A stretch of 64,000 nucleotides of DNA from Ophioderma brevispina (lineage: Eukaryota; Echinodermata; Ophiuroidea; Amphilepidida; Ophiodermatidae), in the NCBI GenBank assembly GCA_023653785.1, contig JAMKCH010014257.1, positions 1-64,000 of the forward strand, written 5' to 3'. Each line of letters starts with the position of its first letter. The stretch's first letter is position 1. Both the position numbers and the translations under genes were made by a program. Below are positions 10,176-20,159 of the stretch, piece after piece. Under the pieces are notes generated by a model. The model had not been told where the DNA came from. It saw nothing but the letters and a program-made list of their open reading frames with translations, and did not search any database.

Positions 10176-11518
10176 CTAAATAGTTCAATTTGAAATAATA
10201 GCGCTGTTGTAATTTAGGAAACCCACTCTGTATGCAGATGTCAGAACACCTCAGATTCCAATTTGGATTGAGGTTTTTGTTCGTGATGTTATGCGCAAAA
10301 ATACGAATAGCGTGATAGCGAATTGATTATCTTGCATACAATTAGAGTATGAGATATAAATAACATTTTGGTTAAAACGTGCTGAAATTACATTGATAAC
10401 AAAATAACAAGAAACAATAAATTGTCCTTGTAACCGTCTATTATAACATCGTGTTAAAATGCGTTTGGGCAAACTCTAAAGCAAACTCTAAATCGAACTA
10501 TTTTTCCATAAAGCCTTCCTTGTCGTTCTGGATACTCCCTGTGTTGTAGCAGCCTAAGGCGCTCCACAGCGGCGCACTGAGCACTTCGTAGGATGTGTCG
10601 CGTGTTATATACTCCGTGGGATCAAAGAGAGAAAGATGCTTGCATAAGGACATTGGTTACGCATATCGGCGAAGTAACTGATTCCTGCGCATTTAATATT
10701 GTCTAATTATACCGTTCAATACTCTGGGTTATTTCAAGTGCAAAAGTTGCACATTTGATTGAAAATGAATAAAATGTCATCACAATTTCTTTTCCTAAAT
10801 ATCAGTTAGAACGCATAGACATCTTGCAGCATTGACTCGAGCAAATAATAGCCTGTTGATATCCAGTAAATCCGCTCGGTATGCAGAGGATAAAGCACTA
10901 CAAATTACTTTTCAACTGTATTGGAAATAACAATGGCTCTGTACTTCTAGATAAAAAGGATTTCAAGTGCTCATCACCAGATTAAGATTGAGCTATTTTT
11001 TCATGACGCAAACCACAAGATACTCGTCCTCTTTCACGAATAAATAAATCTTAAGCTTCTACTGTGCGTTCAATTAACTTTGACCATATATTTCATCATT
11101 TTTCCGAAAAGGAAACAAAGATGAACAAAAAATCATGAAAGAAAGTTGTTTGGCAGACTGTGACCTAATATCTTTGTGCAGAAACAAAACTTAACTTACA
11201 GTAACTTGTCGCGTAACCCCATTTCTTTTGAATTTACCGTGTTGTTAGCATAGGTCGCTAGACCCCCTTCTTTTGTATTTTTCTAAATACCTAGTGGTAA
11301 ATTGAATAGAAATGAGGTATCGCAATAAGTTATGGATCTTGGTTCTGTACAAAAATGTTAGGTCACAGCTTACCAAGCAACATATCCACCGTGAGTTTTG
11401 TTCACATTAGTTTCTTTTTTTCAATAATGATGAAATATACAGTCAAAATTATTGAACTCACAGTAGAACTTCAAAGGTTATTTTTTCGCGAACGAGGCCA
11501 GCTCAATCCAAACTGGAT
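10176..11518. other. No gene recognised
   Basis: No host exon or domain is seen. The stretch contains one member of a direct-repeat pair (11066-11275). Around 10810-10850 it contains a CATTGACTCGAGCAAATAA motif. Related motifs occur at 9940-9965 and, in inverse orientation, at 11815-11850, suggesting an old inverted-repeat element around the hairpin at 11519. Confidence 0.4.
11066..11275 (+). repeat. Direct repeat pair, copy 1 (with 12144-12281)
   Basis: TGCGTTCAATTAACTTTGAC, TTTTTCCGAAAAGGAAACAA, AGATGAACA and CGCGTAACCCCATTTCT recur in the same order and orientation at 12144-12281. Copy 2 lacks about 70 internal bases. Both end in ACCG(T/C)GTTGTTAGCATAGG. No coding potential is seen. Confidence 0.65.
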
Positions 11519-11660
11519 AGACATTTCATATAGAAGTCCCAAGTATACAAAAGAGTTGCCATTGATTCCGTCCTGCGCTACTGCACAACATCATACAGCG
11601 CATGACGGAATCAAAGGCAATGCTTCATTTGCGTACTTGAGACTTCTATGTGAAACGTCT
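11519..11660. mobile_element. Hairpin element, 62-base imperfect arms
   Basis: The left arm begins AGACATTTCATATAGAAGTC and contains ATTCCGTCCTGCGC. The right arm contains GCGCATGACGGAAT and ends GACTTCTATGTGAAACGTCT. The loop is about 18 bases. The arms pair over most of their length. This fits a small inverted-repeat (MITE-like) element; a small-RNA precursor is an alternative. Confidence 0.65.
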
Positions 11661-12143
11661 ACACAAAACTGGGCGGGGATAACCAGTCTATAACACCTGA
11701 CATCTATTCAACTGCATGAACAGTAACAAAGGCTCTGCAGTTCCAACTAAACAAAGGGGAATCCGAAGTCCTTTGTCCGATGAATACCAGGTGGATTTAC
11801 TTGTCAATAATGCCATTATTTGCTTGAGTCAATGTAGCATAGTGTATGTCCCTTGATCACTGATATTCAGAATAGAAATTGAGATGGCATTTTATTCACT
11901 TTCATGAAAATGTGCAACCTTTACAATTGCCATAACCAATAAATGGTAATTATAAAATTTATTATTATTTATAGCGGAAAATGGTTTACTTCTGCGAAGT
12001 ATGTAATCAAAATGAACAATTTTTTCCTTTGATCCCATGGCCAAATAAGAATTAAATAATATTTAATATTATTATGTTGTTGTTGTATTGATTGCTCTGG
12101 CCATTAACCTTCGAACTAGAAGGCGATGGGATCAAAGAGATGC

Positions 12144-12281
12144 GTTCAATTAGCCTTGACCTTATATTTCATTTTTCCGAAAAGGAAACAAAGATGAACA
12201 CAAAGCATGAAAGAAAACCAGTAACTTCCCGCGTAACCCCATTTCTATTCAATTTACCGCGTTGTTAGCATAGGTTGCTAG
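12144..12281 (+). repeat. Direct repeat pair, copy 2
   Basis: This is the shorter copy of 11066-11275, sharing the GCGTTCAATTA, TTTTTCCGAAAAGGAAACAA and CGCGTAACCCCATTTCTATT blocks. Confidence 0.65.
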
Positions 12282-12615
12282 ATAGTCCAGACTACGGTTT
12301 CTAGACCAGTTTTTATGCCGATTCTGAATCCGATGGATGCCAGACGAGAAACCTTGAGGATTTTTTGTAGAAACGTAAACAATCAAAATGAAAAACAAAA
12401 ACACAAAACATTCATCTCTTGTTCACTCAAAAGTTGTAATTGTACAGCTTGTCTCGTTAAAACATTAATTGTGACCAATTAACATATGATTCTGTAACCA
12501 CGTAATCAATGAATTCAATATGGCCGTCAATATAATAAAGTGTCTCATCGTGATCTACTTTTGACTGCAGGTTAGTAATTTGGTATCCATCCTGGTATTT
12601 TGACAGTCAAGAAAG

Positions 12616-12950
12616 TTAAAGGCTGACTCAGAGATTTCCAAAAAAATTGTGTTTTTTTGCATAAACATAATGCTTGGCCATATCCTAAACACTGTGTGAA
12701 ATAGCTAAGCTCAAATTGAACTCCTTCATATAAGAAATAACAACTTTGTTATAAATTTCCGGATTCGGAAATTTAGTTATACACAGTATCCTATGGCACT
12801 GTATACTATACATAAATGTTTACTGCATGGAAACGAAAAATCCGATTCATCACAAACTTTGGAATTGGACATTTTAGGTGACTATCTTTAGTTCTAGTTG
12901 ACTATTTTCAATAAATATATTTTTTTTAAAATCTCTGAGTCAGCCTTTAA
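12616..12950. mobile_element. TTAA-flanked MITE (piggyBac-like), family 1
   Basis: TTAA then AGGCTGACTCAGAGATTT at the left; AAATCTCTGAGTCAGCCT then TTAA at the right. The 18-base ends are perfect inverted repeats and the target duplication TTAA is the hallmark of piggyBac-type insertion. The interior of about 300 bases is non-coding, so the element is non-autonomous. Confidence 0.8.
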
Positions 12951-13458
12951 TTAAGACCATAAGTAATATTTTAAGAATCCGATTATAAATTTCTTCATTA
13001 TTACATCCAAGATGGCTTCCGATACTCTAAGATAATTATAATTGATAACTCTATCTAACCGAGTACTGTAATCCCCGTAAGTCAATCAGATAAATTGACC
13101 ACGAAGACGCTTCTCTTCCTTAAGAACTTGCTGTAATGAAAAATAGAGATTCTTCCAGATTGCGTTTAAGGTTTATTTCTGAGTTTTTATTAAGGATCCA
13201 CTTATAAGTAGAAACACTTGGGCTGTTTGCATTGTATCTCGGATTACTTTTCCCGGGACTCTCTCTGGTAGCTATAAAACGCGGGCTTTCCAAATTAGAT
13301 TGCTTTTCGTCACTGGGACTATAGATGAGTTGACATGTGACATCAACGCCGGGCAACGAACAAAGCACTGCCCGGCAGTATGCGTGAGCACCTACAGGGC
13401 TTGTGCTTTTAAAATTCGCGCTCAATCGGGCGTGATAAAGCTATTGAATGCTGTAACC

Positions 13459-13764
13459 ATAATAATAATAATACAAGAACTTATAAAGCGCTTACTTGCC
13501 AAAGGATACTAGGCGCAAAGAAGGAAGGAAGAAAAACAGGAAGGCTAGATGTTGGCGAAAAGGTGTTTTAAGAAGCTTTTTGAAAGACGTGATTGAATTA
13601 GCTCTCTTGATGGCAGGGGGCAAGGAGTTCCAGAAACGAGGGCCAATGATGGAAAAAGTCCGGTCTCCAAAACTCCTACGCGAACGTGTGACCGCGAGAC
13701 ACTCACCGGCAGCTATGGAACGGAGAGAATAAGAGGAATGTCTATGACTCAACCATATGGGCAT
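13459..13764 (-). pseudogene. LINE 3' end (CR1/L2-like RT C-terminus plus tail)
   Basis: On the minus strand the frame RRSFGDRTFSIIGPRFWNSL, PPAIKRANSITSFKKLLKT is the conserved C-terminal end of non-LTR retrotransposon ORF2 (R-x-F-S-x-x-x-P-x-x-W-N-S-L-P ... S-x-x-F-K-x-x-L). It is followed by a 3' tail with AAGCGCTTTATAAGTTCTTG and (ATT)n. The rest of the reverse transcriptase is missing, so this is a 5'-truncated, dead copy. The tail matches the tail of the SINE at 34758-35079. Confidence 0.8.
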
Positions 13765-14177
13765 ATTCTTCGCCCCTCCAACATGTCATTAGACCAGGTG
13801 CTAACTTGTGTTTGTAAACATTTATGTCACCTCATCTATATCAGAGACAACCATCGGGAACGGAGTTCTTCATGGGTCTTGAATGTGAGAGACAATAGGG
13901 AATTGGCCGTACTGGGCCAAATAGCAAAGCAGAGCAAGCTTTATCTGCTGTGAAGCTCTCGTTTTAGTGTTCTTGAGCCTTTGAGAGCTATCAAGCATGT
14001 AAGTAATCCTAATTCAAATTAAACTGTCTAAATTTGCAATAAACTGTAAACGTGACGTCACACTAAAAAATATGTGTTCACCGTTTTTCTTTTAGTTTGA
14101 GTAAAGTTTGGTCTGTGTTCCCTGAAATCATGCCTTTATTCATGTTAGGATACCGCCTCAATCTTATGTTTAACGAA

Positions 14178-14355
14178 GAGCCCCGGTGTGAAAGTAATCA
14201 TAGTCCGGCAGGTATCATAGTCCGGGCTCCATAGACGATAACGGAATAAAGCGTGAAACTAATGTTTCGTGAAGAGTCAACTAAATCGATTTCTCTATTC
14301 ACCATTGTTCCCGGACTGTGAGCCCGGAGGACTATATCTCCTGCCACACCGGCTC
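14178..14355. mobile_element. Short inverted-repeat element
   Basis: The left end GAGCCCCGGTGTGAAAG and right end GCCACACCGGCTC form imperfect inverted ends, with a second inner pair (CATAGTCCGGGCTC / GAGCCCGGAGGACTATA). The interior is about 100 bases and non-coding. It lies inside the insertion that splits duplicate copy A. Confidence 0.45.
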
Positions 14356-14833
14356 GTCTCGTTGAGCTCTCCCCAATTTCATTCAGTCTCAGAGCTTTAC
14401 CTCTCAAATCTCATCATACAAATTCGGACAAGTGTTGAATAAAAGCATATAATCTTATATTGCGATGCAAGAAAAATCATGAAACGTTTCTCGAAGTCCT
14501 CTTAAATTTCGTGATCTGCCTTCTTTTGCAACACAGTTTTAGGTGCATAAGAATTATACGGTAAAGGTGTTCTGTTTTCTGTCTTATATAACAGATAATC
14601 GAATACTCAAAAAGAATGGTACTGATATCAAATGGAATGTTTTGCTTTAGTTTGTATCAATTCATTGACTAAAATCTAACTGGACACTGGTTATCAATAC
14701 TACAAAGGCTATATGACAAACGTCAACTTTAGCTAGAGATCGAGAATTAATATTTTAAGTGATCATACACTTCTGAAAATCCAAAGATACGCATCATTTT
14801 TTATGCTTCCAGACGATGTTGTGAAAAAAATTA

Positions 14834-15540
14834 GTTGCCCACTCCATTTACGCTCCCATAGCCTCTCTAGGGCTGGGACACAGCGCCACCTATTCCGTAT
14901 CCACATCCCTAATTGGCCGGCTATTCTTAGACATGCGCTACGTCATGGGACTCCATAGCAGCCAAACGCTGTGTTAAAAGGCCATGCGATTAGCTTGAAC
15001 AAGGAATGAAACAACGGTTTCGCGGTACCTTGGATATCGCGAAATCAACGAATCAGGTGGTCAATCTGATGTTAGAAACGGGTTCCTGACAAAAAAAGAC
15101 CCCTTAGCTCACTAGTTTTTGTAAGCCTGGCGTGTGGCATGACTTGACAGCAGCAATCGAGAATTGAGCCTGCTGAAAAGAGCTGATAAGGTAAGAAAAA
15201 TGCTTGTATGGGTCGTATTTTTCACGTTTTTTCGTCTTTTTCTAAAAATAAACCTATATTATAAACTAGTCAGCTAACTAGACAATTTAGTTAGGAATAT
15301 TTTGGTGCGTAAATCGTTACGATAGGCCAAGTATTTTGCGCAATCTCCAGTGTACCGCAATGTACAAAAATCCGAATCAACGCTATATCCGACACTGTGT
15401 GTAAGCGGAGTTTTCCACGCTTAGCCGATTATGATGTGGTTGATAACTCCCTAGCGAAGTGAAGATTTGCCAAGGTTTGCCAAGATTCAACAATGGCCGG
15501 CGCTGTGTGCCAAGACGACACGTAAATGGTGTGTGCCATA
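14834..15540. mobile_element. 707-base DNA element defined by an empty site
   Basis: Copy B of the segmental duplication runs straight through this position (about 35524), whereas copy A is interrupted. The insert's ends, GTTGCCCACTCCATTTACG and CGTAAATGGTGTGTGCCATA, are inverted repeats. No open frame of note was seen, so it is a non-autonomous element of unassigned superfamily. Confidence 0.6.
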
Positions 15541-16601
15541 CGTGTACATGTACGTGAGACGCGAAATTCGTTTGTTGGATCATCCTTGACAAAAGAATTC
15601 AGCTTCTATGTACAGGTAGACGCCTCTCAAATGGCAAATAAAGCTTTCTTCAAAACGTTAAACACAACGTTTAACTACTATTCAACGTTGGCCATCGAAA
15701 TAAGAACATCATCATGTAAACCACAACGCGTTTCAAATTAAGTGAGAGATCTTGCATATTTCCATGAGGATGGATATAGATGTAATATGGTGACTAGGCC
15801 TTTGTTGCCATTACAAAATAGTTTTGTACAGCTGTTTGAAAGTCTCATTTATTATGACAAAACGAGAATAAAACAAAAAATATCAACGGCGACACACTTT
15901 TGACAACTAATATGAAGTATTTATGCCACCAACTACATCTTGTGTAAATTTGATGATATTTCATTGCGGGCAAATATGATTTTTCATAAAAATCTAGTTT
16001 TACACGTCTTTCTATGGGAAATAGGCATATAGAGGGCGCTATAACATACAAATTATAACCTTTGTAGGCCTATAGGGCAAGATTCCCGCAATGGATTTTC
16101 CTGATTTTTGCGGAGGTAATAGCTCTTGCATGTCTCTACTTATATCAGTTGTCCAAAAATTGTGTCGCAATTGCTTTTGTGTTTTTAAATGCTTTTTTAA
16201 AATAAAGAGAACAGTTGCATGGGGTCCAACAGCCTGTTGAATTGTGCCACAGTACCAAAGTTACTGCAGATTTATGAAGAATTCAGTTCGTAAGTAATGG
16301 TATGTTATGAATAAAAGACTAATCACCTGGGTTGGCCGGGATGTCAAGGAACGCATAATCCGATTTGCTCTAATCTCGTTGCTACAATGATATGGGTTAC
16401 CATAAACTGTTTACCTGTTGACATTAAAAATAAATCCTCTCTTACCGTTCACGCTGAAAGGACCCAAAAAGTTTAATGAAGTCGCACTCATTTGAATTTC
16501 TATTGTCAATTATTTCACTTTTAAAGGGATGATGTTTTTATTGCCTCTGCTTCAACCTTCGCCTATTTTAATTATTGTTTAGATTTTAAAAAAATGCAAC
16601 T

Positions 16602-17404
16602 GGAACAAGACGAGTCTTACAAGGACAATTTTCTTCTGCCTTTTAGTGCACAATTGTGAATGACACAAAACAAATGGAGTTTGTTAACACTCTATTGATA
16701 ATGAATACTATGGCAAGGCTCAATCATAATGAAACATTAGTGTGAAAACAAAAGACATTCAGTTTCATGTTATTTTTCTGATACATTGGTATTATTGTGA
16801 AGTAGAAATCGCATTGCATGGAACACCAAAATTCAGGTACCTACTTCCTTTAAAGGGAACTTCTTATCCAGTGCAAAGGCCAATTCACTATTGTGTAGTA
16901 AGATATGGTCAGACATGCTGTACAAAAGTGTTCGGTTTACCACACATGAACTATTAGTCTGCTTAATGAAATGTTCCAGGCTACCCATCATGTTAAAATT
17001 ATACATACAACATGTTAATTTGTACCAAGAATGGTATCTTATAACATGGAAGTATTAGTTTGGATATAAATTGGATATAGAAGTCATTCTACAGTTTAAT
17101 TTGACAAGCAAAATTTTGCAATCTGACCCAACCAATCGAAAAAACTGGTTTACATAGCTACATTTAGGTTAGGACTAGTCTCATTTAGTGCAAGCACGGA
17201 ATGTCACTATCACTAGAGGTGCAAGTAGGGTATGTATATCACTGACCATGGACATGATGGAATATGCGACTCTTGAACCTCAACAGCAAGTTATCAGTAC
17301 AGCTGAGAAGTGTTAACAACATGGGTGGCTGTTTACACACAATAAGAACTGTGAACCACTGCATGAGGGTTTAGTCAATTCAGGATTAATCTTCTACCTG
17401 GCAG
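16602..17404. mobile_element. Dispersed 0.8 kb element, copy in duplicate A
   Basis: This segment interrupts copy A relative to copy B and is itself repeated at about 29270-30395. Shared blocks include AAAGACATTCAGTTTCATG, TTTAAAGGGAACTTCTTATC, AGTGCAAAGGCCAA, TTTAGGTTAGG and GTGCAAGTAGGGTATGTATA. No protein is recognised. The paired copy carries a long poly-T tract in its middle. Confidence 0.65.
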
Positions 17405-17520
17405 AAGAAAAAAATCCGGACACATACATTGAGAGAAGCTTCTGTATCGTGCAAGGCTCTTAATTGATGAGTCCTGTCCTGTATTGTATGATGGTCCGAA
17501 TGTACCGACTCTCATTTTCT
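17405..17520 (-). pseudogene. Relic of the UPA exon end of the ZU5-Death gene
   Basis: On the minus strand this matches the 3' end of the exon at 36218-36910, including GCATTCGGACCATCATACA-like sequence and CAGAAGCTTCTCTC before the former splice donor. Small deletions relative to the intact exon shift the frame, and the rest of the exon is absent, so it cannot encode the domain. It marks one edge of the segmental duplication. Confidence 0.75.
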
Positions 17521-17530
17521 TCAAATTGTT

Positions 17531-20159
17531 ACCACTATCTGCTTAACTATGTCCTACCCCCTGGCTTTGGTGTTCTGTAAGAAGTGGGGGCGTTAGGGCT
17601 AAGAAACGTGCACGTGAAGCAAAGCGATTCCACAGGCTGTTTAAAAAAAAAAGCTTATTCATATTATGTATTGTAGTTTAGTAGAAATCTGTACGGAATT
17701 CTTTGTAAACTAATATGTCATTAGAAAGAACAGTTTCGAAATGTCTGAATTGCAAAAAGAATTTTTGAATTTGCTTGTACCAAGCCATTTTCCTGACCTT
17801 ACAGACCTGGGTAACTTGCAATGCATCAATTTCTATTTACCATCAATAATGCGTGAACAAGAAAGCCTCCATTGGTTTGTAATTTTCATTGTCAAAATTA
17901 ATATTTTACTTTTGTGCCCATGCTCAAAATTCGTAAATCAAGAGCAAAATTTTAAAAAAATGCCGACAATTGTGTATTATATCGAATTTTGAATCTCGCC
18001 AGTCTCTAGCACTGTTTCCTTTTGGTAGACTTCTCTTACTCTTAAAGGTAACACTTCATTGGGTGTTTTGCAGTTCTTAAAGGTGCTTGTTCCAATTTAT
18101 GTGTATTGTGTTCTCTACTTGATATGAGAGTCTGGCACTTGCACGCACATACGCCCCATCAAGTATCGTGGGAAAAAAACTTGCGGTTTTGATGGTAGAC
18201 GTAATTAATGCATATTGCAAAGCCATATTCAATACTGTGCGAATATTGATGGTTAACCATTAAAACGGCGGTTTTTTGTTTATATCTTTTGAATAAAATG
18301 GATTTGAGGGCTCAAATTTGAGGACGACAATGAGAAAAATACGACCTTTCATCTGATATCAAAGTCGATACTACTTCCGGGTAGGGTAAATCGGGGGGGG
18401 GGGGGGGTCCAAATTACGATCGGAACAAGCCACATGTAAACCATAATTGCAGAAACAGTTTGCGATTGTGAAAAATAATATAGTCAGGGCCTTGATGAGT
18501 AGAAAGGAAAAGATGAACGTACCTATCGTGGAGTTGTTAATAATTAATGGTTCTTGAGTCTGTGAGTATAAAAACCCAAAACATTGTTTTGAAAATAAAT
18601 ATTGCAAACCAAAGGAATCTGTCTTGTTCCACGCTTTATTTGATTTGCCTTCTTAAATAGAAAAGGTACCCATGGCCAAAGTGTACAGTCAGAGTAGAAA
18701 ATGGGTGTTGCTTAGATTAAATTGTATAAATTGAGTTTAGTATGTGAAAATAATTATGAAAATATTTTTTTTTTTAATTTAGACTTTCAGAAATTGCTTT
18801 TTGCAATGATATATACTTTGCATAGAACTTCCTTTAAGATTTTTTACTAAACCACGACAAAAATATTTTGCAAAAAAACAAAACCTTTTTTTAAATAAAA
18901 ACCTGTAGATTAGAGCACGAGACATCATTTTAAAACCACAAACAATTGAAGTAGTAACAACTCAATTAATTACATTTCAATAAACGGTATGGTCTCAAGT
19001 GATGATGAAACAACAACACATTTTAATAGATGAATCCTTTTTGTAGAAATGATCAACTTCTAGAAACACCAATAGGTAACTAACATTTTTAGATTGTACA
19101 CATTCCATGTTTTCTATTGTAAAGTTGGAATTTTTGAAAATTAGAAAGCGGACTTGTAAACATTGCTACTCTCTATAATAGGGTAATACAGGGTGAGTCA
19201 AAAAGTACAACCAAATAGAGTGTTTTTTTTTTCATGAAAACCGTCTGAGCTATTTAAAAAAATTCTTACAGTAGTACATCTGTTGTTTTGTTAGCTCTCA
19301 TATAAAAAATACGGCTTTAATAGATTCACGCGTTCAAAAGTTACAGTTGGGGAAGTGAAAGTACCCGATGTGAAAGACCGAGTGTTCTTTGTTTTATGTT
19401 CAGCTTTGGGGTTTGCAGCATGTTAGTCATCTGGAGCGATTCCGTGACCGTGGAGAGCAGCGCATTTCTTTTAAAAATTTCTTTAAAATTGGGCTCAAAT
19501 TGACCATCATTCCTCAAAGACAGCAACAAAAGTACTTTGCCTGTCTAACATATTTGTAAAATTAGGATCAATGGGGCATTGACCTTGTTTTTTCATTTAT
19601 TTTTCTCGATAACCACATCAAAGATAGTGCCACCTACTTTTGGTGGTTCTCAATCCTTGTAGAAAGGTAACAATTTGCGACAATTTTGAAAGAAATCGAT
19701 GCGGTATTAAAGATTTAACCTTTGCCGATGACCTTTCCATTAGCATTTTTGCCTTATACCCCGTACCATAACACAAACTATCCTTTTTTGTAAACCTTGT
19801 AACCAGAACGCGAACACTTTGGTTCCTCTTTTTACAGCAATCCAAGCATTTTATAATTTTAACCCCTATATTATGGATTATCACCCTCCTGGATTCCGCC
19901 CACCCTCTCTAAATTTGTTGTATGCACCTTCCATTGAAGACCAATCCACTAAGAAATACTGCTCTGCTCTCCACGGTCAGGGAATATCCAGATGACCCAA
20001 CACTATCCTCCATTATTACACATTTTGAATAAAGTTCAGGTAAGCTCAGTGGAGCAACCTAGGGGAGGGGTGTAAGGGGTATAAGGGAAGGGATTCTCCC
20101 CACTCAAAATCCTTGCCACTCGTTTGGCCCCTTTAGAATTAGGAAAAGCAATAAATTGA
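17531..20159. other. No gene; dispersed repeats
   Basis: 18040-18440 is a dispersed repeat also present at 45380-45725 (shared: GAGAGTCTGGCACTTGCAC-like, ACACCCCATCAAGTA, TTTGATGGTAGACG, CATCTGATATCAAA). It includes a G-run at 18393-18406. At about 19190 an ACAGGGTGAGTCAAAAAGT motif resembles one end of a mariner-type element, with a possible minus-strand relic to about 19560; the second end was not found. No host exon is seen. Confidence 0.4.

Larger units (their letters stand above)
13080..17530 (-). repeat. Degenerate segmental duplicate of a ZU5-gene intron and exon end (copy A)
   Basis: Blocks at 13090-13250, 14412-14833, 15541-15770, 16250-16600 and 17405-17520 match 34640-36335 in order and orientation. 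The 34.6-36.3 kb copy is the intron after the ZU5 exon plus the last bases of that exon. Shared landmarks include TATATTGCGATGCAAGAAAA, TTCAACGTTGGCCAT and GGTTGGCCGGGATGTCAA. Between the blocks, copy A carries later insertions absent from copy B: 13.25-14.41, 14834-15540 and 16602-17404. Confidence 0.8.
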
